DNA of 64,000 nt from positions 124,001-188,000 of the forward strand of contig NZ_LSIC01000012.1 in the NCBI RefSeq assembly GCF_001556045.1, given 5' to 3'. Of this stretch, positions 56,197 through 64,000 are shown in pieces. Each line of letters opens with the position of its first letter. Position 1 is the first letter of the stretch. Both the position numbers and the translations under genes were made by a program. The notes under the pieces were generated by a model. The model was given only the letters and a program-made list of their open reading frames with translations, made no database searches and was not told the DNA's origin. Source of the stretch: Bradyrhizobium sp. CCH5-F6 (GTDB taxonomy: Bacteria > Pseudomonadota > Alphaproteobacteria > Rhizobiales > Xanthobacteraceae).

Positions 56197-58160
56197 ATTC
56201 CGACCCCTACCACCCTGCTGTTGGTGTTCCGCAAGTTCCGATACCGCGCCAATGCCCACAGCGGGAAGAACTTCGGGTAACCATGATAACGTAGGTAGAA
56301 TACACGGGGGAAGCCTGTGGCGGTGTACCGCTGCTCGTCCCACAGTCCTTTTTTGTTTTGTGTTGCAATCAGGTACTCCACCCCGCGGGCGACGGCCGGG
56401 TGATCAACCTCGCCTGCCGCCATCAGGGCAAGCAAGGCCCATGCCGTTTGCGAGGCCGTCGAGGGGGCAGCCTCCCATCCCCGGTAGTCCAGCCGGTAGC
56501 TGACGGCGTCCTCGCCCCAGCCGCCATCCTCGTTCTGGATCGAGGTCAACCAGGCCGCGGCCCTGCGGATCATGGGGTCCTTGTGATCGACCCCGGCCAT
56601 GTTGAGGGCACAGAGCACCGACCAGGTTCCGTAGATGAAGTTCATGCCCCAGCGGCCGTACCAGGACCCTTCCGGATGCTGGGTCTTCCGCAAATAGGCG
56701 ATCCCTGCGGCGACGTGCTTGCTGGTCTCCTCGGTCTCGCCGAGCTGGGCCAGCATCGAGATGCAGCGCGCCGTGACGTCCTCGGTCGGCGGGTCGAGCA
56801 GCGCGCCGTGGTCGGAGAACGGGATGTTGTTCAGGTAATATTCGAGGTTGTTGACGTCGAAGGCGGCCCAGCCGCCGTCGTCGCTCTGCATCCCCTCGAT
56901 CCACTCCCGGCCGCGGGCGATCGCGGCGTCGTAACCGGACGCGCCGTGCTCCCGGCGCATGCGGTCCATCGACATCACCACGACGGCGGTGTCGTCGAGA
57001 TCGGGGTAATGCGGGTTGTTGTACTGGAAGGCCCAGCCGCCGGGGCGCACGTCGGGCCGCTTCACCGCCCAGTCGCCCTTCACCTCGAGCTCCTGCTTCG
57101 GGATCAGCCAGTCGAGTCCCTGCTTGGCCGCCGGCACCGCCTTGTCGCCGCCCGCTTCCAGCAGCGCGTGGGCGGTCAGCGTCGTGTCCCACACCGGCGA
57201 GACGCAGGGCTGGCAATAGGCCTCGTCGCCGTTGATCACGAGCAGCTTGTCGATACCCCGGCGCGTCGTTGCCCGCGGCGGATAATTCTCATCCTTGCCG
57301 AGCGCGTCGTACATCATGACGATGTTGGCCATCGGCGGGTAGATCGCGCCCATGCCGTCCTCGCCGTTGAGCCGCTCCTCGGTGAAGGCGAGCGCGGCGT
57401 CGATGGCGCGCTTGCGCAGGCTCTTGGGAAACATCGGCTCGATCACGCGCAAGATCGCGTCGAGCGAGCGGAATAGCAGGAACCACGCCATGCTCTGGTG
57501 CGGCGCCTTCGCGGTCATGCCGATCGAGCGCGGATCCTGCAGGAACAGCTCGTCGATGCCGACGCCCTTCGGGTTCTTCGCGCGCGGTTTCAGCGCGGCG
57601 ATCACCATCAGCGGCACCATGGTGGTGCGCGCCCAATAGGAGATCTTGTTGAGGTGGAACGGCGACCAGAACGGTAGCAGCACGATCTCGATCGGCAGCA
57701 CCGGCACCGCGCGCCAGGACAGGACGCCGAACATCGCCAGCGTGAAGCGGGTGAAGACGTTGCTGTGTATCGCGCCACCGCGCGAGCGGATCGCCTCGCG
57801 CGCACGCACCATGTGCGGCGCATCGACGGAGTCGCCGATCATCTTCAGCGCGAAGTACGCTTTCACGCTGGCGCTCATGTCGAACGCACCGTCATGGACC
57901 AGCGGCCAGCCGCCATGGGCGCCCTGGATGCGGCGCAGATAGTTGCCGATCCTGGCCTCGATCGCGGTATCGACCGGTTCGGCGAGATGGTGCCGAAGCA
58001 GAATGTATTCTGCAGGGATCGTGGCGTCAGCCTCGAGCTCGAACACCCAATGACCGTCGGATTGCTGGAGGCCGAGGACGCCCTCGGTGGCCGACGCAAT
58101 GCTCGATTCCAATTTCTTCGATTCCAGGGCTTCGCGGCTGGTCGCGTTCACGGAATCCAT
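56193..58160 (-). CDS. shc: Squalene-hopene cyclase
   Basis: 655-residue class II triterpene cyclase that folds squalene into hopene/diplopterol in one step at the membrane surface. The catalytic DxDD motif is DLDDTAVV (about residue 387). Several QW motifs are visible (for example QSDGHWVFELEAD near 36, QSDDGGWAAFDVNN near 425, QNEDGGWGEDAVSYR near 546). The C-terminus (YHGYPKFFPLWALARYRN) is standard. It is encoded between hpnE (51 nt upstream) and hpnG (4-nt overlap). Confidence 0.96.
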   Translation of the reverse strand: MDSVNATSREALESKKLESSIASATEGVLGLQQSDGHWVFELEADATIPAEYILLRHHLAEPVDTAIEARIGNYLRRIQGAHGGWPLVHDGAFDMSASVKAYFALKMIGDSVDAPHMVRAREAIRSRGGAIHSNVFTRFTLAMFGVLSWRAVPVLPIEIVLLPFWSPFHLNKISYWARTTMVPLMVIAALKPRAKNPKGVGIDELFLQDPRSIGMTAKAPHQSMAWFLLFRSLDAILRVIEPMFPKSLRKRAIDAALAFTEERLNGEDGMGAIYPPMANIVMMYDALGKDENYPPRATTRRGIDKLLVINGDEAYCQPCVSPVWDTTLTAHALLEAGGDKAVPAAKQGLDWLIPKQELEVKGDWAVKRPDVRPGGWAFQYNNPHYPDLDDTAVVVMSMDRMRREHGASGYDAAIARGREWIEGMQSDDGGWAAFDVNNLEYYLNNIPFSDHGALLDPPTEDVTARCISMLAQLGETEETSKHVAAGIAYLRKTQHPEGSWYGRWGMNFIYGTWSVLCALNMAGVDHKDPMIRRAAAWLTSIQNEDGGWGEDAVSYRLDYRGWEAAPSTASQTAWALLALMAAGEVDHPAVARGVEYLIATQNKKGLWDEQRYTATGFPRVFYLRYHGYPKFFPLWALARYRNLRNTNSRVVGVGM

Positions 58161-58211
58161 GTCGCTCGATTGCTCCGATAGTCGATTGAAATTGACCGGG
58201 ATATTTGCCCG

Positions 58212-59480
58212 TCAGGGCCGCTGCGCGGCCAGCACCAGATCGGCAGCGCGATCGCCGGACCGGACCGATCCCTCGATCGTTGCAGGCAATCCCGTAGCAG
58301 TCCAGTCGCCGGCGAGAAACAGGTTTTTCAGCGCCGTGACCGGTCCCGGACGCAGGGCATTCTGCGCCGGCGTCGCGGCAAAGGTGGCGCGGCGCTCGCG
58401 CACGATCTGCCAGGGCGGCAATTGCGGCGGCAGCTCGCCGGACAGGCCGGCGGCCTTGCAGACGTCGTTCCAGATCGCCTGCGCGAGCTCCTCACGCGGC
58501 ATGTCGACCAGACGGTCGCCATTGCTGATGGTGACGGAAAGCCGGTTCGGGAACGCGAACAGCCATTCCACCACGCCGCCGATCACGCCGAGGATCGGAG
58601 CCGAGCCCGGCGGCGGCTCAAAACGGAAATGCGCGTTCACGATGGCGCGGAATTCGGTCGGCGTCTTCAGGCCCGGCAGCAGGCTCGCGGCAGCACGCGG
58701 CGGCACCGCCATCACGACGACATCGCCCTCGCCGATCTGGATCACATCCTCGCCGCCGAAGTTCAATGCGCCGACCTTGCCGTCGATGGTCGCGAACGAG
58801 CGCAGCTCATGGCCGAGCTGAACCGAGTGGCCCCGCTCCTGCAGGAATTTCACCGCAGGCTCGATCAGAACGGCGCTGAGGCCGTCGCGCGCGATCAGGG
58901 GACGGCAGGCCTGCCCGCCCGCGAGCAGCGTCTCGCGCACGATCGCGCCGGCGAGACCGGCCGAACCCTCGGGCGGATCGACGTTCAGCGCAGCCAGCAG
59001 CAGCGGCTGCACCAGGCGCTGATAGAGCACGCCCTCGCAGGGAATCGACTTGCCGACCAGCGTCTCCTCCGACGCCCAGATCAGCGGCGCCAGCTTGAGA
59101 TAGTCGGTGAGGCCGGTGTCGGGAACGCGGCGGCTCTCGTCGAGCACCCAGGTCGGCAGCCGGCCGGCGCCGAGATCGATCTGCCAGCGCTGGCCGGTCT
59201 TGATGTCGACGAAGGGAAACTGCGCGCTCTCGGGACCGACGAGGCCCGCTTCGGTGCCGATCGATCGGGCATAGGCGCGCGCATGGCTGTTGCCCGACAG
59301 CAGCAGATGATTCCCGTTGTCGATGGTGAGGTTGGTGGCACCGTCGAAATAGGACCGGCAGCGGCCGCCGGCCTGGTGCGTCGCCTCGTGCACGGCAACC
59401 TTGAATCCGGCATTGGCGAGCCGCACGGCGGCGGAGAGGCCGGAAATTCCAGCGCCGATGATGTGAGCTGTCTTTTGCAT
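58212..59480 (-). CDS. hpnE: Hydroxysqualene dehydroxylase HpnE
   Basis: 422-residue FAD-dependent oxidoreductase of the amine oxidase/phytoene desaturase fold. HpnE reduces hydroxysqualene, made by HpnC, to squalene. The dinucleotide-binding motif HIIGAGISGLSAAVRLANAG (about 6-25) and the AGGRC loop follow at the start. The second FAD contact, LFLAGDWTATGLPATIEGSVRSGDRAA, is near the C-terminus. Its start ATG overlaps the hpnD stop by 1 nt (TGATG). Part of the HpnCDE squalene route, the bacterial alternative to squalene synthase. Confidence 0.94.
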   Translation of the reverse strand: MQKTAHIIGAGISGLSAAVRLANAGFKVAVHEATHQAGGRCRSYFDGATNLTIDNGNHLLLSGNSHARAYARSIGTEAGLVGPESAQFPFVDIKTGQRWQIDLGAGRLPTWVLDESRRVPDTGLTDYLKLAPLIWASEETLVGKSIPCEGVLYQRLVQPLLLAALNVDPPEGSAGLAGAIVRETLLAGGQACRPLIARDGLSAVLIEPAVKFLQERGHSVQLGHELRSFATIDGKVGALNFGGEDVIQIGEGDVVVMAVPPRAAASLLPGLKTPTEFRAIVNAHFRFEPPPGSAPILGVIGGVVEWLFAFPNRLSVTISNGDRLVDMPREELAQAIWNDVCKAAGLSGELPPQLPPWQIVRERRATFAATPAQNALRPGPVTALKNLFLAGDWTATGLPATIEGSVRSGDRAADLVLAAQRP

Positions 59481-60319
59481 CAGATGAAAGCGTAACGGAG
59501 CAGGATCAGGATGCGCGTGATCTTCGACACACGCACCGGCTCGCGCGGCGCGGTGAAACCGCGCGCGATCAGGAGATCCAGAATGGAGTGGTAATATTTC
59601 GACATGATCCGCGGCGCGCGCACCGCGCGGCGCTTGTTGCGGTTCATGATCTCGTCCGACTTCTCGAAATGAGATTTCGCGCGCTGCGCCAGCGGCAGGC
59701 AGACCTTCGGTAGCGCGCGCTCGGCGATCACGCGGTTCGGATCATTGGAGGTGATGCCGGCATGCAGCAGCGCTTCCCGCGGCAGATAGAGCCGGCCGAG
59801 GCCGGCATCCTCGTCGAGGTCGCGCAGGATATTGGTGAGCTGCAGCGCGCGGCCGAGATGGTACGCGAGCAGGATTCCGTCTTCCTCGGGCATGCCGAAC
59901 ACCCGCACCGACAGGCGTCCCACGGCGCTGGCGACACGATCGCAATAGAGATCGAGCGTCGCCATGTCGGGGGCGCGAATGTCCTGCGGCACGTCCATCT
60001 CCATGCCGTCGACGATCGCGAGAAAATCCTCGCGTTTCAGCCCGAAGGTCTTCACCGAGGAGACGTAGTCCTTCAGACGCGGCGGCGGATTGCCCCGGTA
60101 GAGCGCATCGATGTCGTTGCGCCATTCCTGAAGCGCGGCGAGCCGCTGTTCGCGCGGCCCGTCGGAATCGGCAATGTCGTCGACCTGGCGGCAGAAGCTG
60201 TAGATCTGGAACATCGCTTCGCGCTGGTCGCGCGGCAGGATGCGCATCGCGGCATAGAACGAGCTGCCGGATGCGGTCGAGCCGTAACTGGCGCCGGGCG
60301 TGGTCGCCTCAAGCGTCAT
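59480..60319 (-). CDS. hpnD: Presqualene diphosphate synthase HpnD
   Basis: 279-residue isoprenoid synthase of the squalene/phytoene synthase superfamily; joins two farnesyl diphosphates into presqualene diphosphate. The first Asp-rich motif is QVDDIADSD (about 46-54), the second LRDLDEDAGLGRLYLP (about 168-183) around the DxxxD element. The helical fold and length are normal. It overlaps hpnC by 11 nt and hpnE by 1 nt, a tightly coupled cassette. Confidence 0.94.
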   Translation of the reverse strand: MTLEATTPGASYGSTASGSSFYAAMRILPRDQREAMFQIYSFCRQVDDIADSDGPREQRLAALQEWRNDIDALYRGNPPPRLKDYVSSVKTFGLKREDFLAIVDGMEMDVPQDIRAPDMATLDLYCDRVASAVGRLSVRVFGMPEEDGILLAYHLGRALQLTNILRDLDEDAGLGRLYLPREALLHAGITSNDPNRVIAERALPKVCLPLAQRAKSHFEKSDEIMNRNKRRAVRAPRIMSKYYHSILDLLIARGFTAPREPVRVSKITRILILLRYAFI

Positions 60320-61193
60320 GTGCAGTCCCCGGTCTGGAAATGGCCTTGCGTCCGATCGCGCGGCGGCCGACCTCGCCGATCATCCCGGCGATGCTGAAGG
60401 CGAGCAGCTCGAGCTTGTTCAGATGCACGCGCTCGCGCAGGGGATCGCGCACCTTGAGCAGACGCACGATACGATCGGCATAGGCCTGGATCACCGAGAT
60501 GTCGACGCCGAGACGAAAATCCTTCACCTCCGCGCTCAGCGACTTGCTCTGGTGGAGCAGCGCCTCGTTGCGCGCGGCGAGCGCCTGAAGGCAGGCCAGC
60601 ATTGCCGGCGGCGATTGGGCGAGGCCAAGCTGCTCGACCGAGGCGCCGTGTGCTGCCAGCGCATCGCGCGGCAGATAGACCCGGTTGAGCTCGCGGAAAT
60701 CCTTGCCGCAATCCTGGAGATGGTTGTTGATCTGAAGCGCCGCGCAGAGCGCGTCCGATGCCGCCCAGGTCGAGGTGCTCTCGCCATGTACGTCGAGCAT
60801 GAAGCGGCCGACCGGCATCGCCGAATAGCGGCAATAATGGATGACCTCGTCCCAGGTCTCGTAGCGCAGCTTGGTCACGTCCATGCGGAACGCGACCAGC
60901 ACGTCGAGCGCGTGACGCGGCGCCATGCCGCGCTCGGCCAGCGCACGGCGCAGAGTGACGGCCTCCGCCTGGGTCTCGCCCTTGCCGAGCAGTTCCGCCT
61001 CCAGCAGATCGAGATAGGCGAGCTTCTGGTCGGGCGGCAGCGTCGCGTGGTCGGCGATGTCGTCGGCCGTGCGGACGAAATTGTAGTAGGCCAGGATCAG
61101 GGCGCGATGACGCGGATGAATGATCCAGGACGCGACGGGAAAATTCTCGTCGTGGTCACCCTTGCCGGATCGCAATTCGCTCGCAGAGATCAT
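60309..61193 (-). CDS. hpnC: Hydroxysqualene synthase HpnC
   Basis: 294-residue squalene/phytoene synthase superfamily enzyme that converts presqualene diphosphate to hydroxysqualene. It has the family's typical N-terminus GKGDHDENFPVASWIIHPRHR, an Asp-rich motif RTADDIADHA (about 40-49), and a degenerate second motif NNHLQDCGKDFRELNRVYLP (about 165-184), as in known HpnC proteins. It begins the operon hpnC-D-E-shc-G. The promoter should lie in the 190-bp spacer to its right, which contains a strong hairpin at 61337-61367. Confidence 0.93.
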   Translation of the reverse strand: MISASELRSGKGDHDENFPVASWIIHPRHRALILAYYNFVRTADDIADHATLPPDQKLAYLDLLEAELLGKGETQAEAVTLRRALAERGMAPRHALDVLVAFRMDVTKLRYETWDEVIHYCRYSAMPVGRFMLDVHGESTSTWAASDALCAALQINNHLQDCGKDFRELNRVYLPRDALAAHGASVEQLGLAQSPPAMLACLQALAARNEALLHQSKSLSAEVKDFRLGVDISVIQAYADRIVRLLKVRDPLRERVHLNKLELLAFSIAGMIGEVGRRAIGRKAISRPGTAHDA

Positions 61194-61336
61194 CGAGGGC
61201 TGGTCTACAATCGTTTGGACTGGAAGGCTTTTTCACTCGCGCGGGCTCATGCCCGGCGATGCCGCCGCGGCCCCATATAGGGGAATACGGCCGCAAAACC
61301 AATCCTGTCTGTCGATGGCTGCCCTTCCGGATCGGG

Positions 61337-61367
61337 CCCAAAGGCGGCTCCAGGATCCGCCTTTGGG
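61337..61367. terminator. Strong hairpin upstream of hpnC
   Basis: Perfect 11-bp stem CCCAAAGGCGG (61337-61347) / CCGCCTTTGGG (61357-61367) with a 9-nt loop. No T-run follows on either side, so it could be a weak terminator of the leftward small gene or an RNA structure; the call is tentative. Confidence 0.4.
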
Positions 61368-61382
61368 GGCCAATGGCCGAGC

Positions 61383-61616
61383 TTATTGGTTGTGGTTCTT
61401 CAGCACCTGATCGCAGGCCTGCGAGATCTTGGCCCGGTTCTCCTTGAGGCAGGCCAGGATGGTGAAATCGCCCTGATCGATGACGGGACGGCAGAACTTC
61501 TGCACGTCACGCGTGCAGGCCTTCTGCTCGGCGTCCGTGCCACGCCCTTGCTGGGCGAACGCCGCCGTCGAAAGGGATGCCGACAGCAGGGTGAGAGCGA
61601 CGAGAAGATTACGCAT
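61383..61616 (-). CDS. Small secreted cysteine-rich repeat protein
   Basis: 77 residues. A Sec signal peptide (about 1-21, cleavage at AFA-QQG) precedes a 50-residue domain with four cysteines spaced as ACTRDVQKFCRPV...LACLKENRAKISQACDQVL, matching the Cys-rich (GLG1-type) repeat found in small bacterial periplasmic proteins. Disulfide formation in the periplasm is expected. Function unknown; it is in the same orientation as the hopanoid operon but a hairpin separates them. Confidence 0.78.
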   Translation of the reverse strand: MRNLLVALTLLSASLSTAAFAQQGRGTDAEQKACTRDVQKFCRPVIDQGDFTILACLKENRAKISQACDQVLKNHNQ

Positions 61617-62072
61617 TGTTTTCCTTCATTCTGACGGCAGAATCGCACCGGACCCGGACTGCACAGGGCGGACGACCGGAACGGATTGTTCTGATGGCAA
61701 GTCGCCGCGGGAGAGCGGCCCGGAGAAGGCACAAGCACTGGCAAATGCGGCCAAATTGGCGCCACACCCGCCGAATCAGGTCTTCCCCGCGCTTTCATTC
61801 GCAGACGTAAGGTTCTGATACTACGTCATAATTCAGAATATCTGCGTTTTAGTGCATACCTGTTGCAGAGCTGCATCTATCCGCCCTGCCTTTCCCGCCG
61901 GAAACACGCCGAAACATGGTAAATTGACGATTCAAACCTGGCGCGAGGCGTCGTGAACCGCCATCTCTGGCGGCCGGGCGTTGAACCTGACACTGGCTCG
62001 GAGCACTAAACTTTCGATGTGGCGAGACGTTCTAATCGTAAGCGAACGTCGTTCCAAAACGGGATATTTGCG
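61617..62072. other. Gene-free divergent spacer
   Basis: 456 bp between a leftward and a rightward gene of small secreted proteins. It is less GC-rich near 61810-61870 (AT-rich stretch including CATAATTCAGAATATCTG), a likely promoter zone, but no hexamer pair or operator is clear enough to call. Confidence 0.45.
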
Positions 62073-62567
62073 ATGAAATTCTTTGGGCGATCTGGACTGG
62101 CAATCACGGCGGCCGGCATCGGGGCGCTGCTCCTCTCAGTTTCGGCGAGCCATGCTCAGTCGTCCGGACCGTTTGCCGGCTTCGACGGTGCGTGGACCGG
62201 CACCGGCACGGTGTCGTTGTCCGACGGCTCCACCGAGCGCATTCGCTGCAAGGCGGACTACAAGGTCGCCGGCAGCGGCCTCAACCTGAAGCAGGCGCTG
62301 AACTGCGCGTCCGACAGTTACAAGTTCAACCTCACCAGCGACGTGACGAGCCAGGGTGACCGCATCTCCGGCAACTGGAGCGAAGCGAGCCGCAACATCT
62401 TCGGCAATCTCCAGGGCACCGCAGGCGGCGGCCAGATCGACGTGTTCGTCGAAGCCAACGGCTTTGCCGCCAATCTGTCGCTCCGCACCAACGGCACCAA
62501 GCAGACCGTGCAGATCTCCTCCAAGGGCGAGATCCGCGGCGTCAACATCACGATGACGAAGAGCTGA
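62073..62567 (+). CDS. Secreted small beta-rich hypothetical protein
   Basis: 164 residues from the ATG at 62073 with a Sec signal peptide (about 1-26, cleavage after SHA). The mature domain alternates strands with frequent Gly/Thr/Ser: FDGAWTGTGTVSLSDGSTERI, CKADYKVAGSGLNLKQALNC, ISGNWSEASRNIFGNLQGTAGGGQI. Two cysteines could form a disulfide. Similar short periplasmic proteins are widespread in Bradyrhizobium without assigned function. A terminator lies at 62593. Confidence 0.75.
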   Translation: MKFFGRSGLAITAAGIGALLLSVSASHAQSSGPFAGFDGAWTGTGTVSLSDGSTERIRCKADYKVAGSGLNLKQALNCASDSYKFNLTSDVTSQGDRISGNWSEASRNIFGNLQGTAGGGQIDVFVEANGFAANLSLRTNGTKQTVQISSKGEIRGVNITMTKS

Positions 62568-62592
62568 CGCCCTTCCCGCTTCGAAAGGATAC

Positions 62593-62624
62593 AGCCTCCG
62601 GTTCTCGCGACCCGGAGGCTTTTT
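62593..62624 (+). terminator. Rho-independent terminator after the 62 kb secreted protein
   Basis: 9-bp stem AGCCTCCGG (62593-62601) / CCGGAGGCT (62612-62620) followed by TTTT. It ends 57 bp past the stop codon. Confidence 0.8.
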
Positions 62625-62642
62625 GCTGACATCGTTGCGGAC

Positions 62643-63488
62643 ATGGACCCAACTCGCAGACATGTGCTGAAGGCCATCGGGCTCTTCGCCGCCAGCCCCG
62701 CCTTCGCCAACGATCAACCGCGGGTCCGGCGGGAGACGAACATGCAACCCTCGTCAGCGAGGCCGCGTCACGTGCTCTGCTTTCTCGGCAAGGACGAAAG
62801 CCTGCTGCATCCGCCGGAGGCGGTGGCCAGGACGATCGCCGATTTCAACTTCGAGATCGACCGCACCTATTCGCAGGCCAAGCCCGATCCGCACATGGAG
62901 CGATCGTTCGGGGTGTGCTGGGACCGGGTCTTCCCGAACGCATGGTCCGCTGCGGACGAAGCAGCCGTGGTCAACCACAAGGCGGTCCTGTACGTGCTGA
63001 GCCCGCCCATGGAGCAGCAGAAGACGGTCGCCTGTTCGGCCGCCGCTTTGCGCATCGTCGAGGAGATGATCGAGGCCGGCGCGACCGCCGTGAAGGGCGA
63101 GAGCGCGGGCGTTGCTCATGGCCTCGCGCGATGGCGCAGTCTCGCCGATCAGGCGCGCAAGGGCGCCAGCTCCGGCCAGGGCCTTGCCGTGACTCCCGCT
63201 GTCGCCAAGGCATGCCGCCTCGCCTTCGCCAAGCGCCCGCTCGGCGGCGACACCTACAACGAAAGCGTCGGCTTCCACCTCGTTGGACTGCCGGAAATCT
63301 ATGTCGCGAAGGCGCGCGGCAGCGACCGGAATGCGGCGAAGCTGATGGACGAGATCGCGGACGCAATGGCCGAGCGCGGCGTCGACGCGACGCTGCGCGA
63401 TCGCAAGCTCGCGCTGTCGCGGGAGCAGGACTACGCCGAGGGCGACTTCAAGTTCAATCCGTACGGGATCGTCCGTATCGAGGCCTGA
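62643..63488 (+). CDS. Hypothetical protein with Tat-like leader
   Basis: 281 residues, unrecognised. The start (TRRHVLKAIGLFAASPAFA) looks like a twin-arginine signal. The mature part begins with a LCFLGKDESLL strand and contains KPDPHMERSFGVCWDRVFP and AVVNHKAVLYVLSPPM segments. Downstream are VEEMIEAGATAVKGESAGVAHG and a C-terminal EQDYAEGDFKFNPYGIVRIEA. Possibly a DUF4261-like scaffold, but I cannot support a function. It follows a terminated gene and precedes a convergent permease gene. Confidence 0.6.
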   Translation: MDPTRRHVLKAIGLFAASPAFANDQPRVRRETNMQPSSARPRHVLCFLGKDESLLHPPEAVARTIADFNFEIDRTYSQAKPDPHMERSFGVCWDRVFPNAWSAADEAAVVNHKAVLYVLSPPMEQQKTVACSAAALRIVEEMIEAGATAVKGESAGVAHGLARWRSLADQARKGASSGQGLAVTPAVAKACRLAFAKRPLGGDTYNESVGFHLVGLPEIYVAKARGSDRNAAKLMDEIADAMAERGVDATLRDRKLALSREQDYAEGDFKFNPYGIVRIEA

Positions 63489-63518
63489 AAGCGCTGGCCG
63501 CCTTCGCAGCCCTGCCGT

Positions 63519-64000
63519 TCAGATCGCGGGCTTGTCAGAGCCCTGCAACTTCCCGTGCAGATTGATCAGCCACATCGCCGTCGGCCGCAGGATGAAGAGG
63601 TCGGCGACGAGGGCCATGACCATCGAGAAGGCGCTGAGCCAGCCGAACAGTCGCAGCGACGGCAGGTCGGAGAACACGGTGACGACGAGGCCGCAGGCCA
63701 GCACCACCGTGGTCAGGATCAGCGCCGGACCAACCAGCACGGTGGCCCGCTCGACCGCGAGCGCTGAGCCGACGCCCGGCTTGCTCTCGAGCCTCAAGCG
63801 GTTGAGGAAGTGGATGGTCGCGCTCAAGCCCAGGCCGAACGAGACGGTGAGCGCGACGACGCTGGCGAATTGCAGCCCCTCACCCATCGCCCACAGCACC
63901 GTGCCCGACATCACCACCGGAAAGATGCCCGGCAGAATGCAGGCCAGCATCACCACCCAGGAGCGGAACGCGAGGCCGATGAAGATCGCGACCAGCGCGA
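63519..64000 (-). CDS. MMPL/RND family permease, N-terminus beyond window
   Basis: The last 160 or so residues of an RND/MMPL-type permease, truncated at the window edge. Visible are four to five transmembrane helices and the family segment VALTVSFGLGLSATIHFLNRL, comparable to LGVGVDF-type TM4 motifs but with the acidic relay residues replaced by Gly/Ser. The C-terminus (RPTAMWLINLHGKLQGSDKPAI) is cytoplasmic. It resembles HpnN-like lipid exporters, which would fit the adjacent hopanoid genes, but the specificity cannot be judged from this part. Confidence 0.8.
   Translation of the reverse strand, partial: ALVAIFIGLAFRSWVVMLACILPGIFPVVMSGTVLWAMGEGLQFASVVALTVSFGLGLSATIHFLNRLRLESKPGVGSALAVERATVLVGPALILTTVVLACGLVVTVFSDLPSLRLFGWLSAFSMVMALVADLFILRPTAMWLINLHGKLQGSDKPAI

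Overview
The window is a high-GC chromosomal segment from an alphaproteobacterium, most likely Bradyrhizobium or a close Nitrobacteraceae relative such as Rhodopseudomonas. The support is the hopanoid cluster content (hpnC-D-E-shc-G, ispH-hpnH, hpnN, hpnO), the alphaproteobacterial LexA box (GTTC-N7-GTTC), the ImuA-ImuB-DnaE2 mutasome, and three families of palindromic intergenic repeats of the kind common in Bradyrhizobium. No rRNA, tRNA, CRISPR array or intact insertion sequence was seen. Gene density is normal apart from a roughly 1.1 kb gene-free block near 51 kb.

Region by region. 1-8.7 kb: the 3' part of methylmalonyl-CoA mutase, an MNT/HEPN toxin-antitoxin-like pair, a secreted DUF3298-like protein, an SRPBCC protein, a complete tripartite tricarboxylate transporter (TctC, TctB, TctA), then MeaB, the mutase chaperone GTPase, translationally coupled to a pyroglutamyl-peptidase. 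8.8-19.3 kb: a Tat-exported beta-helix protein, a Pro/Ala-rich protein, a sigma factor/anti-sigma factor/subtilase operon, a GGDEF protein followed by a DUF2336 protein, a second ECF sigma factor with its NrsF/DUF1109 anti-sigma factor, and a small Ala/Lys-rich envelope protein. 19.4-29.5 kb: enoyl-CoA hydratase, TolC-like protein, P-loop kinase-like protein, secreted amidohydrolase, heavy-metal-type RND pump with adaptor, small membrane protein and an SDR. 29.7-38.4 kb: a DNA-damage island. imuA-imuB-dnaE2 and a radical-SAM/UdgX pair are transcribed divergently from a spacer holding one LexA box, which suggests that SOS induces mutagenic translesion synthesis and an unusual uracil-DNA-binding protein together.

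38.5-43.4 kb carries ordinary metabolism (M20 amidohydrolase, GMC oxidoreductase, alpha/beta hydrolase, a secreted unknown). 43.4-61.2 kb is the hopanoid region. HpnC, HpnD and HpnE turn two farnesyl diphosphates into squalene, Shc cyclises it, HpnH adds adenosine by radical chemistry, HpnG removes adenine, HpnO acts late in making aminobacteriohopanetriol, HpnN exports hopanoids to the outer membrane, and IspH feeds isoprenoid precursors. Between the two convergent halves (ispH-hpnH rightward, hpnC-D-E-shc-G leftward) lies a 4.6 kb accessory segment with palindromic repeats, a Tat-exported alpha/beta hydrolase divergent from an OhrR-like regulator, a broken MazE/VapB-type antitoxin, a secreted unknown and an intact vapBC pair. 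Near-identical terminator stems bound this segment. The last 3 kb hold small secreted proteins, an unrecognised Tat-like protein and the C-terminal end of an MMPL/RND permease that runs off the window.

The observations I rate highest are the divergent SOS control region, a palindromic repeat sitting in frame inside dnaE2, another repeat overlapping the start of imuA, an anti-sigma factor whose C-terminus looks like a protease propeptide next to a subtilase, and a structured non-coding block inside the hopanoid cluster.
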